Assembly (NCBI RefSeq): GCF_001633165.1
Contig: NZ_CP015418.1
Location: 2,294,001-2,358,000, forward strand
Origin: Rhodovulum sulfidophilum DSM 1374
Lineage (GTDB): Bacteria; Pseudomonadota; Alphaproteobacteria; Rhodobacterales; Rhodobacteraceae
Direction of reading: 5' to 3'
Length of the DNA stretch: 64,000 nucleotides
Part shown: one piece after another, positions 1 through 9,886 of the stretch
Numbering within the stretch: position 1 is the stretch's first letter
How the letters are laid out: every line of letters starts with the position of its first letter
Made by a program: the position numbers and the translations under genes
Notes under the pieces: model-generated
The model's input: the letters and a program-made list of their open reading frames with translations, nothing else
What the model was told of the DNA's origin: nothing
The model's database searches: none

Positions 1-1
1 G

Positions 2-229
2 ATCATCAGCTTCTATTTCGGCGCGCGCTATCAGGCCAAGGGTCAGGATTTTCAACGCTCGATCGCCGGAACGATGGCGATGGCGCCGGTGGTCGCGCGC
101 AATCTGCAGCAGTTGCGGGCGCTGTCCGATACGGCCCAGGCCGTGCCTGACGGCCCGCAGGACAGCGGCACGGTGCCGCGGTCGCAGGGCCCGAACCCGG
201 CGCTGGACGACTGGCGGGCGGGGCTTTGA
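2..229 (+). CDS. GTA-type 3TM holin family protein, C-terminal part
   Basis: Only the last 75 codons are inside the window; the reading frame is open from base 2 to a TGA at 227-229. The visible start is the end of a membrane segment (IISFYFGARYQAKGQDFQRS), followed by a soluble tail ending NPALDDWRAGL. The FGARYQAKGQDFQRS element and the terminal NPAL-DWRA motif match my memory of the three-TM holin family first named from the Rhodobacter gene transfer agent. In Rhodobacterales this gene commonly sits alone beside ccm genes rather than inside a GTA cluster, as seen here just before ccmF. Its cellular job in that position is not known. The family call is from recall and cannot be checked against the missing N-terminus. 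Confidence 0.7.
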   Translation: MISFYFGARYQAKGQDFQRSIAGTMAMAPVVARNLQQLRALSDTAQAVPDGPQDSGTVPRSQGPNPALDDWRAGL

Positions 230-432
230 GCTTGCCTTTCTGGGCGCCCGAACGCGCGCCCCATGCCGGGGGCGGCGGGATTTGCGGTACCCCGCTCGGT
301 CCGGCGGATGGCCCGGATCGCACGGGTGCAGGCGCGCGCCGCGCCCCGAAAGGGCTCACGATTGCGTAAGCGCCCGGGGGGCGCGACGCAAAACCCATTG
401 GCGCAGTCGCGGCGGCCCGGTATGAGGGCGGC

Positions 433-2415
433 ATGGTTATCGAGCTCGGCCACTTTGCCCTCGCCCTCGCCTTCGCCATTGCTCTGGTGCAGGCGATCGT
501 TCCGTTGATCGGCGCCCACAAGGGCTGGAGCGGCTGGATGGCGATGGCCGAACCGGCCGCCATGGCGCAATTCCTGCTGACCGCCTTCAGCTTCGGGGTC
601 CTGACCTACGCGTTCGTGGTCTCGGATTTCTCGCTTCGGGTCGTGGTCGAGAATTCGCATACGCTCAAGCCGATGCTCTACAAGGTCTCCGGCGTCTGGG
701 GCAATCACGAGGGCTCGATGCTGCTCTGGGTGCTGATCGTGTCGCTTTACGGCGCGCTCGCGGCCTGGTTCGGCGGCGGCCTGCCGCCCGGACTGAAGGC
801 GCGGGTTCTGGCGGTGCAGGCGGCCATCGGCGCGGCCTTCTATGCCTTCATCCTGTTCACCTCGAACCCGTTCGAACGCCTTGCCGAGGCGCCCTTCGAC
901 GGGCAGGACCTGAACCCGCTGCTGCAGGATCCCGGGCTCGCCTTCCATCCGCCCTTCCTCTATCTCGGCTATGTCGGGCTTTCGATCTGCTTCTCCTTCG
1001 CGGTCGCCGCCCTGATCGAGGGCCGGGTCGATGCCGCCTGGGGACGCTGGGTCAGGCCCTGGACGCTGGCGGCCTGGATCTGCCTGACCGTCGGCATCGC
1101 GCTGGGGTCGTGGTGGGCCTATTACGAACTGGGCTGGGGCGGTTTCTGGTTCTGGGATCCGGTCGAGAACGCCTCCTTCATGCCCTGGCTGATCGCCGCC
1201 GCCTTGCTGCATTCGGCCATCGTGGTCGAGAAGCGCGAGGCGCTGAAGAGCTGGACGATCCTCCTGTCCATCGTCGCCTTCGGTTTCTCGCTGGTCGGGG
1301 CCTTCATCACCCGCTCGGGGATCATCACCAGCGTGCATGCCTTCGCCAACGACCCCGAGCGCGGCGTCTTCCTGCTGATGATCCTGCTGGTCTTCATGGG
1401 CGGCGCGCTGACGCTGTTCGCCGCGCGGGCAAGCGCGATGGAGGCCAAGGGCGTCTTCGGCGCGGTCAGCCGGGAATCGGCGCTGGTCTTCAACAACATC
1501 CTGCTGGCGGTCGCGGCGCTGGTCGTCTTCGTCGGCACGATCTGGCCGCTGGTGGCCGAGATGGCCTTCGGCCGCAAGCTTTCGGTCGGCGCGCCCTTCT
1601 TCGACATGGCCTTCACGCCCTTCATGGTGGCGCTGGCATTGCTGCTGCCGCTGGGCTCGATCCTGCCATGGAAGCGCGCGCGGCTCGGCCGTGCGGCGAA
1701 AACCGTGCTGCCCGCGGCCTTGCTGGCGGTTGCGCTCGGCGCCCTGATCTGGGCGATGCAGACCGGTCGCAGCGCGCTCGGTCCGGTGGGCGTGGCGCTT
1801 GGCGTCTGGCTGATCGCGGGCGCGCTTGTCGATCTCGGGCTGCGCGCCGGACGCGGCAAGGGGCTTGCGGCCCGGGCCGCCCGGCTTGCGCGGCTGCCGC
1901 GCGCGGATTGGGGCAAGGCGGTTGCCCATGCCGGGCTCGGGATCACCATGATCGGGATCTCGGCGATGCTGGCCTGGAACCAGGAGGACATCCGCGTGGC
2001 CCAGATCGGCGAGCGCTACGAGCTTGGCAGCTATGGCTTCCAGCTCGACCGGGTGCAGAAGCTGGAAGGCCCGAACTACATTTCGACCATGGCCACCGTC
2101 AGCGTCTGGCGCGGCGACCGTCAGATCACCGAGATGCATCCCGAAAAGCGGGTCTATCCGGTCGCGGGCATGCCCACCACGGAAGCCGCGATCGACAGCG
2201 GCTTGCTGCGCGATCTCTATCTCGCCATCGGCGATCCGCAGGACAATGGCGGCTGGGCGGTGCGCACCTATATCAAGCCCTTCGCCAACTGGATCTGGAT
2301 GGGCGCCATCGTGATGGCTCTGGGCGGGCTTCTCAGCCTCTCGGACCGCCGTGTCCGCGTCGCGGCCGGCGCGCGCAAGGAGCGCGGCCCGACCCTGCCG
2401 CAGCCCGCAGAATGA
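433..2415 (+). CDS. ccmF: Cytochrome c heme lyase subunit CcmF
   Basis: A 660-residue polytopic inner-membrane protein of the System I cytochrome c maturation pathway. It takes heme from holo-CcmE and, with CcmH, attaches it to apocytochrome CXXCH motifs in the periplasm. The tryptophan-rich WWD heme-binding region is intact (WGGFWFWDPVENASFMPW, around residues 235-252). A conserved periplasmic His stretch (LAFHPPFLYLGYVG) lies about residues 175-190, and an early GNHEGSMLLWV motif about residues 92-102. Length is normal for the family. The ATG at 433 follows a purine-rich GAGGGCGGC. Its stop overlaps the ccmH start (ATGA), so the two are translationally coupled. Confidence 0.97.
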   Translation: MVIELGHFALALAFAIALVQAIVPLIGAHKGWSGWMAMAEPAAMAQFLLTAFSFGVLTYAFVVSDFSLRVVVENSHTLKPMLYKVSGVWGNHEGSMLLWVLIVSLYGALAAWFGGGLPPGLKARVLAVQAAIGAAFYAFILFTSNPFERLAEAPFDGQDLNPLLQDPGLAFHPPFLYLGYVGLSICFSFAVAALIEGRVDAAWGRWVRPWTLAAWICLTVGIALGSWWAYYELGWGGFWFWDPVENASFMPWLIAAALLHSAIVVEKREALKSWTILLSIVAFGFSLVGAFITRSGIITSVHAFANDPERGVFLLMILLVFMGGALTLFAARASAMEAKGVFGAVSRESALVFNNILLAVAALVVFVGTIWPLVAEMAFGRKLSVGAPFFDMAFTPFMVALALLLPLGSILPWKRARLGRAAKTVLPAALLAVALGALIWAMQTGRSALGPVGVALGVWLIAGALVDLGLRAGRGKGLAARAARLARLPRADWGKAVAHAGLGITMIGISAMLAWNQEDIRVAQIGERYELGSYGFQLDRVQKLEGPNYISTMATVSVWRGDRQITEMHPEKRVYPVAGMPTTEAAIDSGLLRDLYLAIGDPQDNGGWAVRTYIKPFANWIWMGAIVMALGGLLSLSDRRVRVAAGARKERGPTLPQPAE

Positions 2416-2900
2416 GGATGCCGATGCCCAGACGCGCACTGATCGCCCTTTTGCTGGCCCTGAGCCTGACCCCGGTTCTGAGCGGGCCGCTGCGCGCGGT
2501 CGAGCCCAACGAGGTTCTGGCGGACCCCGCCGAGGAGGCCCGCGCCCGCGAGATCTCGAAGGAGATCCGCTGTCTGGTCTGCCGCAACGAGAGCATCGAC
2601 GATTCGAATGCCGATCTGGCCCGCGATCTCCGGCTGCTGGTGCGCGAGCGGATCGAGGCGGGCGACAGCAATACCGAGGTCGTCGACTATCTGGTCGCGC
2701 GTTACGGCGAATATGTCCTGCTGAAGCCGACGGCGACCGGCTCGAACCTCGTTCTCTACATCGCGGGCCCCGCCATGCTGCTGCTGGGGCTCGGCGTTGC
2801 CGCCTTCTACATCCGTTCGCGCAGGGGCGGGCGCGACACGGGCTCGGAGGCGCTGAACGCCGAGGAAGAGGCCCGGCTGAAAGAGATCCTCGGCAAATAG
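2412..2900 (+). CDS. ccmH: Cytochrome c maturation protein CcmH (CycL-type)
   Basis: A 162-residue thioredoxin-like subunit that keeps apocytochrome cysteines reduced and presents them to CcmF. It has an N-terminal signal peptide (residues about 6-28, ending at LRAVEP), the redox/heme-handling RCLVCRNESI motif with Cys54 and Cys57, a transmembrane helix near residues 112-132 (LYIAGPAMLLLGLGVAAFYI), and a short charged cytoplasmic tail. This is the short alphaproteobacterial CcmH without a fused TPR (CcmI) domain. The ATG at 2412 overlaps the ccmF stop; an in-frame ATG at 2418 is an alternative start. Confidence 0.95.
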   Translation: MRMPMPRRALIALLLALSLTPVLSGPLRAVEPNEVLADPAEEARAREISKEIRCLVCRNESIDDSNADLARDLRLLVRERIEAGDSNTEVVDYLVARYGEYVLLKPTATGSNLVLYIAGPAMLLLGLGVAAFYIRSRRGGRDTGSEALNAEEEARLKEILGK

Positions 2901-2980
2901 GGCCTGACCTCGCGTCTCCCTTTTCCCCGGACGCGTGGCCGCTAGTCTGGCCGGAGAACGGGACATCGGAGGACGCCGCC

Positions 2981-3760
2981 GTGACGGATTACACGACCAT
3001 CGGATATGATTGCGCGGACGGGGTGGCGGTGGTGACCCTGAGCCGGCCCGAGGTTATGAACGCGCTCAGCGCGCGGATGCGGGCCGAGATCACCCATGCG
3101 ATGCGGGCGGCGGGGCAGGCGGCGCGGGTGGTGGTGCTGACCGGGGCGGGCCGGGCCTTCTGTTCGGGGCAGGATCTGGGCGACGGCGCCAATATCGCCG
3201 AGATCGACATCGAGCGCACGCTGCGCGACGAATACGAACCGATGCTGAGCGCCATCATCGATTGTCCGGTGCCGGTGATCGCGGCGGTGAACGGCGCCGC
3301 GGCCGGGGCCGGGGCCAATCTGGCGCTGGCCGCCGATGTGGTCATCGCCTCCGAGGCGGCGGTCTTCGTGCAGGCCTTCACCCGGATCGGGCTGATCCCG
3401 GATGCCGGCGGCACCTACTGGCTGCCGCGGCAGGTGGGCTTTGCGCGCGCCATGGGGGCCGCGCTTTTCGCCGAGCCGGTCCCGGCGCGGCAGGCGGTCG
3501 AGTGGGGCATGATCTGGGAGGCGGTCCCCGAGGAGGGCTTCGAGGCGCATTGGCGCGCCCGTGCGGGCCAGCTCGCCGCCGGGCCGACCGTGGCCTATGC
3601 CAATCTCAAGACCGCGCTGCGGCGCTCGGTCTCGAACGATTTCGCGAGCCAGCTGTCGCTCGAGGCCGAGCTGCAGGGACGCTGCGGCGCCTCCCGCGAT
3701 TTCAAGGAGGGCGTGCTGGCCTTCCTCGAAAAGCGCATGGCGAAATTCGAGGGGCGCTGA
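2981..3760 (+). CDS. Enoyl-CoA hydratase/isomerase family protein (PaaG-like)
   Basis: A 259-residue crotonase-fold protein that acts on CoA thioesters in the cytosol. The first oxyanion-hole segment is FCSGQDLGD (about residue 63), the second GAAAGAGANLALAAD (about residues 106-120), and the acidic loop is IGLIPDAGGTYWLPR. The GQDLGD form and an Asp in IPDAGG rather than a catalytic Glu resemble PaaG-type epoxyphenylacetyl-CoA isomerases more than classical hydratases, so substrate and reaction type are uncertain. The GTG at 2981 is chosen because GGAGGA lies 8 bases upstream and homology begins there; the longer open frame upstream is a shadow of ccmH. No phenylacetate genes are nearby. Confidence 0.85.
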   Translation: MTDYTTIGYDCADGVAVVTLSRPEVMNALSARMRAEITHAMRAAGQAARVVVLTGAGRAFCSGQDLGDGANIAEIDIERTLRDEYEPMLSAIIDCPVPVIAAVNGAAAGAGANLALAADVVIASEAAVFVQAFTRIGLIPDAGGTYWLPRQVGFARAMGAALFAEPVPARQAVEWGMIWEAVPEEGFEAHWRARAGQLAAGPTVAYANLKTALRRSVSNDFASQLSLEAELQGRCGASRDFKEGVLAFLEKRMAKFEGR

Positions 3761-3862
3761 GCCCCGCACCCGGCCGGTTTCTGCCGATCGGGAGTGCTTC
3801 GGGGAACAGCGGTGGCGGGCCATGCGTTTGGGTGGGGAATGACCCAACGGAAAGGATCAGCC

Positions 3863-4051
3863 ATGACCCGTCTTCACACGATCACTGCGGTTTCCCTTCT
3901 GGGCGCGGCCCTTCTGGCCGGTTGCGGCGACAGCTATGGCGAACGCGCGCTGACAGGCGCCGGCATCGGCGCGGGCGTCGGGGCCGCGACCGGCAACGAT
4001 ATCGGTACCAGCGCGGCGGTTGGGGCAGGTGCGGGTATCCTGACCAAGTGA
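3863..4051 (+). CDS. Small glycine-zipper lipoprotein
   Basis: A 62-residue protein with a lipoprotein signal peptide (lipobox LLAGC, Cys at residue 20) followed by a short linker and a glycine-zipper membrane segment (ALTGAGIGAGVGAATGND). Such small proteins are common in alphaproteobacteria and probably sit in the outer or inner membrane; the function is unknown. The ATG at 3863 is preceded by AAAGGA. The longer frame from 3794 would bury the signal peptide and is rejected. It ends 35 bases before a strong hairpin terminator. Confidence 0.8.
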   Translation: MTRLHTITAVSLLGAALLAGCGDSYGERALTGAGIGAGVGAATGNDIGTSAAVGAGAGILTK

Positions 4052-4086
4052 CCGGACCTGCGCGGGCGGCCGTCGCCCTGAACTGA

Positions 4087-4121
4087 AACGGGTCCGCAGG
4101 GCATCTGCCTGCGGACCCGTT
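4087..4121. terminator. Bidirectional intrinsic terminator between the lipoprotein gene and gltA
   Basis: A perfect 14-bp stem (4087-4100 with 4108-4121) and a 7-base loop, followed by TCTTTC on the plus strand and preceded by A-rich sequence that gives a weak U-tract on the minus strand. It lies between two convergent genes. Confidence 0.85.
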
Positions 4122-4150
4122 CTTTCGGTCGGTGGCTTGCGGGGGCGCGA

Positions 4151-5449
4151 TCAGCCCCGGTCTTCGACATCCACGTAGTCGCGGCGGGTGGCGCCGGTGT
4201 AAAGCTGGCGCGGACGGCCGATCTTCATCGCCGGATCGCCGATCATTTCCTTCCACTGCGAAATCCAGCCGACGGTGCGGCTGACCGCGAAGATCGGCGT
4301 GAACATCGAGGTCGGGAAGCCCATCGCGTCGAGGATGATGCCCGAGTAGAAATCGACATTCGGGTAGAGCTTCTTCGAGACGAAATACTCGTCTTCGAGC
4401 GCGATCTTCTCGAGCTCCATCGCGACCTTCAGGGTCTCGTTGTTCTCGATGCCCAGAAGCTCCAGCACCTCGTCGGCGGATTGCTTCATGACCTTCGCGC
4501 GCGGGTCGAAATTCTTGTAGACCCGGTGGCCGAAGCCCATCAGGCGGAACGGATCGTTCTTGTCCTTGGCACGGGCGATGAATTCCGGGATCCGGTCGAC
4601 GGTGCCGATCTCGCGCAGCATCTCCAGGCAGGCCTGGTTGGCGCCGCCATGGGCCGGGCCCCAGAGACAGGCGATACCGGCCGCGATGCAGGCAAAGGGG
4701 TTCGCGCCCGAGGAGGAGGCCAGACGCACGGTCGAGGTCGAGGCGTTCTGTTCGTGATCCGCATGCAGCGTCAGGATGCGGTCCATGGCACGGGTCAGGA
4801 TCGGGTCGACCTCGTATTCCTCGCAGGGCACGGCAAAGCACATGCGCAGGAAGTTCGAGGCATAGTCCAGATCGTTGCGCGGATAGACGAAGGGCTGGCC
4901 GATCGAATACTTGTAGGCCATCGCGGCGATGGTCGGGACCTTGGCGATCAGGCGGATCGAGGCGACCTCGCGCTGCCAGGGGTCCGAGATGTCGGTCGAG
5001 TCGTGGTAGAAGGCCGACATGGCGCCGACCACGGCCACCATGACCGCCATCGGGTGGGCGTCGCGGCGGAAGCCGGTGAAGAAGCGGTGCATCTGTTCAT
5101 GCACCATGGTGTGGCGGGTGACGCGGTTCTCGAAATCCTCCAGCTGGGTCGCGGTCGGCAATTCGCCGTAAAGCAGCAGGTAGCAGACTTCGAGGAAGTG
5201 GGATTTCTCGGCAAGCTGGTCGATCGGGTAGCCGCGATGCAGAAGCTCGCCCTTGTCGCCGTCGATGAAGGTGATCTTGCTTTCGCAGGAGGAGGTCGAG
5301 GTGAAGCCCGGATCGTGGGTGAAGATCCCCATCTGGCCGTAGAGCTTGCGGATGTCGACCACGTCGGGGCCTGCGCTCGGGCTCAGCACGGGCAGTTCGT
5401 ACGAGGTTTCACCCAGGGTCAGTGTTGCAGATTTCTTGCTGTCATCCAT
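4151..5449 (-). CDS. gltA: Citrate synthase (type II, hexameric)
   Basis: A 432-residue TCA-cycle enzyme condensing acetyl-CoA and oxaloacetate. Length matches the type II bacterial enzyme. Active-site elements are present: [11 protein letters not shown] with the catalytic His, [13 protein letters not shown] with the second His and Asp region, and the N-terminal [17 protein letters not shown] segment. The start ATG at 5449 is preceded by AGAGGGA. It is transcribed in the same direction as gltX, 87 bases downstream of it, so co-transcription is possible. Confidence 0.97.
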   Translation of the reverse strand: MDDSKKSATLTLGETSYELPVLSPSAGPDVVDIRKLYGQMGIFTHDPGFTSTSSCESKITFIDGDKGELLHRGYPIDQLAEKSHFLEVCYLLLYGELPTATQLEDFENRVTRHTMVHEQMHRFFTGFRRDAHPMAVMVAVVGAMSAFYHDSTDISDPWQREVASIRLIAKVPTIAAMAYKYSIGQPFVYPRNDLDYASNFLRMCFAVPCEEYEVDPILTRAMDRILTLHADHEQNASTSTVRLASSSGANPFACIAAGIACLWGPAHGGANQACLEMLREIGTVDRIPEFIARAKDKNDPFRLMGFGHRVYKNFDPRAKVMKQSADEVLELLGIENNETLKVAMELEKIALEDEYFVSKKLYPNVDFYSGIILDAMGFPTSMFTPIFAVSRTVGWISQWKEMIGDPAMKIGRPRQLYTGATRRDYVDVEDRG

Positions 5450-5536
5450 GAAAGTCCCTCTTCTTGAGAGACCGGGCCGCGCTCCCTGTTCGCGGCGCCG
5501 GTCGGTGGCGTGCAGAGGGCTTTCGGCGGCGACGCC

Positions 5537-6949
5537 TCAGCCCTGGGTGTCAGCCAGCCGGGCGAGCGTTTCCTCCCGGCCGATGACAAGCATCATGTCG
5601 AAGATGCTGGGCGTAACCGTTCGCCCGGCAAGCGCGGCGCGAAGCGGCTGGGCCAACTTGCCGAGACCGAGGCCATGGGCCTCGGCGACACCGGTCACGG
5701 CCGCCTCGAGTGCGTCACGCGTCCAGCTAGCACTTTGCAGCTGCGGCGTCAATTCTGCCAGTATACCACGGGATACATCATCGAGAGATTTTGCCGCTTT
5801 CTGATCCGGTTCGAACGGCCGTTCTCCCAGAACGAAGTGAGCCTTCTCAAGGAGTTGCGGAATTGTCTTCGCGCTTTGCTTGAGGCAGGGCAGGGCGCGG
5901 GCAAAACCGTCTTTCTGCGCGGGCGAAAGCGGCGGCTGTGTCGTCGCTGCCAGGTAATCGGTCACTTCCTGCATGAGTGCAGCATCTTCCGCCGCCGCCA
6001 GGTGCCGGCCCGAGAGGTTCTCGAGTTTCTTGAAGTCGAGCCGGGCCGGAGACCGCCCGATTCCCTCCAGCGCGAACCAGGCCTTGGCCTGATCGTCAGT
6101 GAAGAACTCGTCATCGCCATGCGACCAGCCGAGCCGGGCCAGATAGTTGCGCATGGCGGCGGCCGGGTAGCCCATCGCCTGATATTCCTCGACCCCGAGC
6201 GCGCCATGGCGCTTCGACAGCTTCTTGCCGTCGGGGCCGTGGATCAGCGGGATATGGGCCCAGACCGGCACCGGCCAGCCCATGGCGTGGTAGATCTGCA
6301 TCTGCCGGGCGGCGTTGTTCAGGTGGTCGTCGCCCCGGATCACATGGGTCACGCCCATGTCGTGATCGTCGACCACCACAGCCAGCATGTAGGTGGGCGT
6401 GCCGTCCGAGCGCAGCAGCACCATGTCGTCAAGCTGGTCGTTGCCGATCTTCACATCGCCCTGCACCTTGTCCCCGATCACCGTCGCGCCCTCGCGGGGC
6501 GCCTTCAGCCGGATCACATAGGGCGCATCGGGATGGGTCGCGGGATCGGCCTCGCGCCAGGGGCTTTGATAGAGCGTCGAGCGGCCCTCGGCCCGGGCGG
6601 CCTCGCGAAAGGCCTCGATCTCGTCCTGGGTCGCGAAGCATTTATAGGCGGTGCCGTTTGCCAGCATCTCCCGCGCGACTTCGGCATGACGGGGGGCGCG
6701 TTCGAACTGGCTGACCGCCTCGCCGTCCCAGTCGAGACCGAGCCAGGTCAGCCCCTTCAGGATCGCGGCCGTCGCCTCGGGGGTCGAGCGGGCACGGTCG
6801 GTATCCTCGATCCGCAGCAGGAAGCGACCGCCCCGGCCGCGCGCATAAAGCCAGTTGAACAGCGCGGTCCGCGCGCCGCCGATATGCAGGAACCCGGTCG
6901 GCGAGGGCGCGAAACGGGTGATGACAGGGCCGTCCGACATGTCGGTCAT
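5537..6949 (-). CDS. gltX: Glutamate--tRNA ligase
   Basis: A 470-residue class I aminoacyl-tRNA synthetase. The HIGH-type signature appears as [16 protein letters not shown] near the N-terminus after APSPTGFL, and the KMSKS loop as [13 protein letters not shown] about residue 245. The anticodon-binding helical domain fills the C-terminus. Many alphaproteobacteria carry two GltX paralogues, one sometimes charging tRNA-Gln for transamidation; the sequence alone does not say which this is. I use the ATG at 6949 (MTDMSDG); ATG 6940 is an alternative, and the upstream in-frame extension to 6973 lacks homology. Divergent from comEC with a 77-base gap. Confidence 0.95.
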   Translation of the reverse strand: MTDMSDGPVITRFAPSPTGFLHIGGARTALFNWLYARGRGGRFLLRIEDTDRARSTPEATAAILKGLTWLGLDWDGEAVSQFERAPRHAEVAREMLANGTAYKCFATQDEIEAFREAARAEGRSTLYQSPWREADPATHPDAPYVIRLKAPREGATVIGDKVQGDVKIGNDQLDDMVLLRSDGTPTYMLAVVVDDHDMGVTHVIRGDDHLNNAARQMQIYHAMGWPVPVWAHIPLIHGPDGKKLSKRHGALGVEEYQAMGYPAAAMRNYLARLGWSHGDDEFFTDDQAKAWFALEGIGRSPARLDFKKLENLSGRHLAAAEDAALMQEVTDYLAATTQPPLSPAQKDGFARALPCLKQSAKTIPQLLEKAHFVLGERPFEPDQKAAKSLDDVSRGILAELTPQLQSASWTRDALEAAVTGVAEAHGLGLGKLAQPLRAALAGRTVTPSIFDMMLVIGREETLARLADTQG

Positions 6950-7026
6950 GAGCCTTAACCTTTTATTCACCATGGTGGAGATAGCGTTTCCGCCTGTCTA
7001 GGAGATCGCTGCGGAGAGGACAAGCG

Positions 7027-9132
7027 GTGGGGCTGCTGCTGACGGGGCCGGTCACGCCTGGGCGTCCGGCGCGGCTGGTGCGGATGCCGGCCCGGGCGAT
7101 GTCGGCGCTGCTGACAGCGGTCGAGGTCCGGCGCGGCCATCTCTTCCCCTGGACGCCGGTCTTCCTGTCGCTGGGCATCGGCCTCTATTTCACCCGGGCC
7201 ACCGAACCGCCGCTCTGGGCGCTCTGGGCCTTTGCCGGGGCGGCGGCCCTGCTGGCCCTTGCCGCGCGCCGATTGCCCGAGCTTTGGGCGCCGGTCCTGA
7301 TCGCGCTGGCGCTGGTGGCCGGAGGGGCGGCGCTTGCGGGCGCGCGCGCCCATATGGTCGCGGCGCCGAAACTCGATCACCGGGTCTATGGCGCGCTCGA
7401 GGGGCGGGTGCTGGTGCTTGACCGGTCGAGCTCGGATGCGCCGCGGATCACGCTCGACCGGGTCTGGATCGAGCGCGTTCCGCCAGGCGAGACGCCGCGA
7501 CGGCTGCGCGTGGCGCTGCATGGCGCGGGCGGCGTGACCGCGCCGCCGCCCGGCGCCCGGATCGCGATGATGGCGCATCTGTCGCCGCCAAGCGCACCGG
7601 CCGAGCCCGGCGGCTTCGATTTCCGCCGCCATGCCTGGTTCAAGCAGATCGGGGCGGTGGGCTATGCCAACAGCCCGGCGGTGACGCTGAGCCCGCCCGA
7701 GGGCGGCGCGACGCTGCTGGTGCACCGGATGCGGACGGCGCTGTCGGAGGCGCTCCGGGCCCGCATCCCCGGCGATCAGGGCGCCTTTGCGGCGGCGATC
7801 CTGACCGGCGACCGCTCGGCCATGTCGCGCGATATGATCCAGGCGCTGCGCGATTCGAACCTTGCGCATCTGCTGGCGATCTCGGGGCTGCATATGGGGC
7901 TTCTGACCGGGGTGATCTTCGCCGCGCTCCGCTTCGCGCTGGCGCTCTGGCCGCGGCTGGCGCTGCGCCTGCCGGTCAAGAAGATCGCGGCGGCGGGGGC
8001 GCTGGCGGTTGGGGCGGTCTATCTGGCGCTGTCGGGCGGCAATGTCGCGACCGAGCGCGCCTTCATCATGGTCGCGGCCGTCCTCGGCGCGGTGATGGCC
8101 GACCGCCGGGCGCTGACCCTGCGCGCGGTGGCGCTGGCGGCACTGATCGTGCTGGTCCTGACCCCCGAAAGCCTGACCCGGGCGGGGTTCCAGATGTCCT
8201 TCGCCGCGACAACGGCGCTGATCGCGGTCTTCGCCGCGCTGCGCGACCGGCCCGAAGGCGGCTGGCGCCCGCCCCGCTGGGCGCAGGGCGTGCTGGCGGT
8301 GGTGATCTCCTCGGCGGTGGCCGGCGCCGCGACCGCGCCTTTCGGTGCCGCGCATTTCAACCAGGTCTCGCAATTCGGGCTGCTCGCCAATCTGGCCTCG
8401 GTGCCGCTGATGGGGCTTCTGGTGATGCCCGCCGCGGTTGCCGCCGCCTGTCTCGCACCTTTCGGGCTGGCGGTGCTGGGGCTCGAGCCGATGCGCTGGG
8501 GCATCGCCTGGATCCTCTGGGTGGCCGAGCGGGTCGCGGGGCTTGACGGCGCGGTCTGGCCGGTGCCCGCGCCGGGGCCTGCCGTGCTGCCACTGATCGC
8601 GCTGGGGGCGCTTTGGGTCATGCTCTGGACCGGCCGCGCCCGGGTGCTGGGTCTGCTGCCGATCCTTGCGGCTTTCGCGCTGTGGTCGGCGGCCCAGCGT
8701 CCGGCGCTGCTGATCGCCGAAAGCGGGGGGCTGATGGGCGCGATGGGCCCCGAGGGGCGGGCCCTGTCGAAACCGTCGGGCGAGGGCTTCGTCGCGCTCA
8801 GCTGGCTGGAAAACGATGGCGACCGCGCCGATCAGGCCACGGCCTTTGCGCGGCCCGGGCTGACCGGCGCGCGTGGCGAACAGGAGGCGATGGTGGCGGG
8901 GCAGCGGGTGACGCTGATCACCGGGCGCGGCTGGGCCGAGCGGATCGCGCCCGCCTGCGCGCGCGGCTGGGTGGTGGTGCCGCAATATGTGGACGATCCG
9001 CCGGCGGGCTGCCGGATCTTCGAGCGCGCCGCGCTGGCCCGGACCGGGGCGCTGGCGCTTTTCCCCGGCGCCGATGGCCCGCGCCTTGTGACCGCCCGCA
9101 CGCTTGCGGGCGCGCGGCTCTGGGCTCAGTAG
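7027..9132 (+). CDS. comEC: ComEC/Rec2-family membrane protein without a metallo-beta-lactamase domain
   Basis: A 701-residue polytopic membrane protein of the ComEC/Rec2 family, the predicted inner-membrane channel for single-stranded DNA in transformation. An N-terminal DUF4131-like region (about residues 40-200) precedes the competence domain, whose hallmark [13 protein letters not shown] is at about residues 281-293. After the last membrane helices the C-terminal ~170 residues show no HXHXDH metal-binding motif, so the nuclease-like domain of Bacillus ComEC is absent or degenerate, as in many alphaproteobacteria. The start is GTG at 7027 with GAGAGGA upstream. Its stop overlaps the convergent lexA stop by 7 bases. 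Confidence 0.9.
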   Translation: MGLLLTGPVTPGRPARLVRMPARAMSALLTAVEVRRGHLFPWTPVFLSLGIGLYFTRATEPPLWALWAFAGAAALLALAARRLPELWAPVLIALALVAGGAALAGARAHMVAAPKLDHRVYGALEGRVLVLDRSSSDAPRITLDRVWIERVPPGETPRRLRVALHGAGGVTAPPPGARIAMMAHLSPPSAPAEPGGFDFRRHAWFKQIGAVGYANSPAVTLSPPEGGATLLVHRMRTALSEALRARIPGDQGAFAAAILTGDRSAMSRDMIQALRDSNLAHLLAISGLHMGLLTGVIFAALRFALALWPRLALRLPVKKIAAAGALAVGAVYLALSGGNVATERAFIMVAAVLGAVMADRRALTLRAVALAALIVLVLTPESLTRAGFQMSFAATTALIAVFAALRDRPEGGWRPPRWAQGVLAVVISSAVAGAATAPFGAAHFNQVSQFGLLANLASVPLMGLLVMPAAVAAACLAPFGLAVLGLEPMRWGIAWILWVAERVAGLDGAVWPVPAPGPAVLPLIALGALWVMLWTGRARVLGLLPILAAFALWSAAQRPALLIAESGGLMGAMGPEGRALSKPSGEGFVALSWLENDGDRADQATAFARPGLTGARGEQEAMVAGQRVTLITGRGWAERIAPACARGWVVVPQYVDDPPAGCRIFERAALARTGALALFPGADGPRLVTARTLAGARLWAQ

Positions 9133-9818
9133 CTGCGGATCAGCCCGACCAGACGGCCCTGCACCTTGACCTGATCCGAGCGCAGGATGCGGGTCTCATA
9201 GGCCGGGTTCGCGGCCTCGAGCGCGATCATCTCGCCCTTGCGGCGAAAGCGTTTCAGCGTGGCCTCGAAGCCCTCGACCAGCGCCACCACGATCTCGCCA
9301 TTCTCGGCCGTGTTCTGTTCGCGGATGACCACCACGTCGCCATCGTTGATCCCGGCCTCGATCATCGAGTCGCCCTTGACCTCGAGCGCGTAATGCCGCC
9401 CCCGGCCCGACAGCATCGCGCCGGGCACGGCCACGGTATGCGAGACCTCCGAGATTGCCTCGATCGGCGTGCCGGCCGCGATCCGGCCCATCACCGGCAG
9501 TTCCAGCGCATGGACGGGCGTCACATCCATCGCGCCCGACGGGGGAGGCGTCTCCGAGCGGTCGCCCTCGATCACCACCGGGCGGAAGCCCTTGGCCTCC
9601 AGCGCCTCGGGCAGCTTGACGATCTCGATGGCGCGGGCGCGGTGGGCCAGACGGCGGATGAAACCGCGTTCCTCCAGCGCCGTGATCAGCCGGTGGATGC
9701 CCGATTTCGAGCGCAGGTCCAGCGCCTCCTTCATCTCGTCGAAGGACGGGGGAACGCCGTCGCGCTGCATCCTTTTATGAATGAATTCAAGAAGATCCAG
9801 TTGCTTTCGTGTCAACAT
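9126..9818 (-). CDS. lexA: LexA SOS repressor / autoprotease
   Basis: A 230-residue repressor of the DNA damage response. The N-terminal winged helix ([16 protein letters not shown] onward) carries the recognition segment [19 protein letters not shown]. The C-terminal S24 protease domain has the Ala-Gly cleavage site in GRIAAGTP (about residues 115-116), the catalytic Ser in [10 protein letters not shown] (about 151) and Lys in FEATLKRF (about 189). I prefer the ATG at 9818 because the G-run ribosome-binding sequence touches the alternative ATG at 9824 directly. An SOS box lies 32 bases upstream, so the gene is very likely autoregulated. Confidence 0.97.
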   Translation of the reverse strand: MLTRKQLDLLEFIHKRMQRDGVPPSFDEMKEALDLRSKSGIHRLITALEERGFIRRLAHRARAIEIVKLPEALEAKGFRPVVIEGDRSETPPPSGAMDVTPVHALELPVMGRIAAGTPIEAISEVSHTVAVPGAMLSGRGRHYALEVKGDSMIEAGINDGDVVVIREQNTAENGEIVVALVEGFEATLKRFRRKGEMIALEAANPAYETRILRSDQVKVQGRLVGLIRSY

Positions 9819-9850
9819 GTTCATCCCCCCACAGGATCGCGTTCTCTCCT

Positions 9851-9865
9851 GTTCTAGACATGTTC
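9851..9865 (-). promoter_or_regulatory. SOS box of lexA
   Basis: GTTC-TAGACAT-GTTC, a direct repeat with 7-base spacing, is the LexA-binding pattern established for Rhodobacter-type alphaproteobacteria. A further GTTC half-site sits at 9841-9844. It lies between moeA and lexA, upstream of the lexA start. Confidence 0.88.
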
Positions 9866-9886
9866 ACGTTTTGTGTCAAGCTTTAG

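Noticed and set aside
52..2439. A 795-codon open frame on the minus strand opposite ccmF
   Set aside because: Translation is Arg/Gly/Asp/Gln-rich without domains; it is the usual antisense shadow of a GC-rich gene. The plus-strand CcmF is unambiguous.
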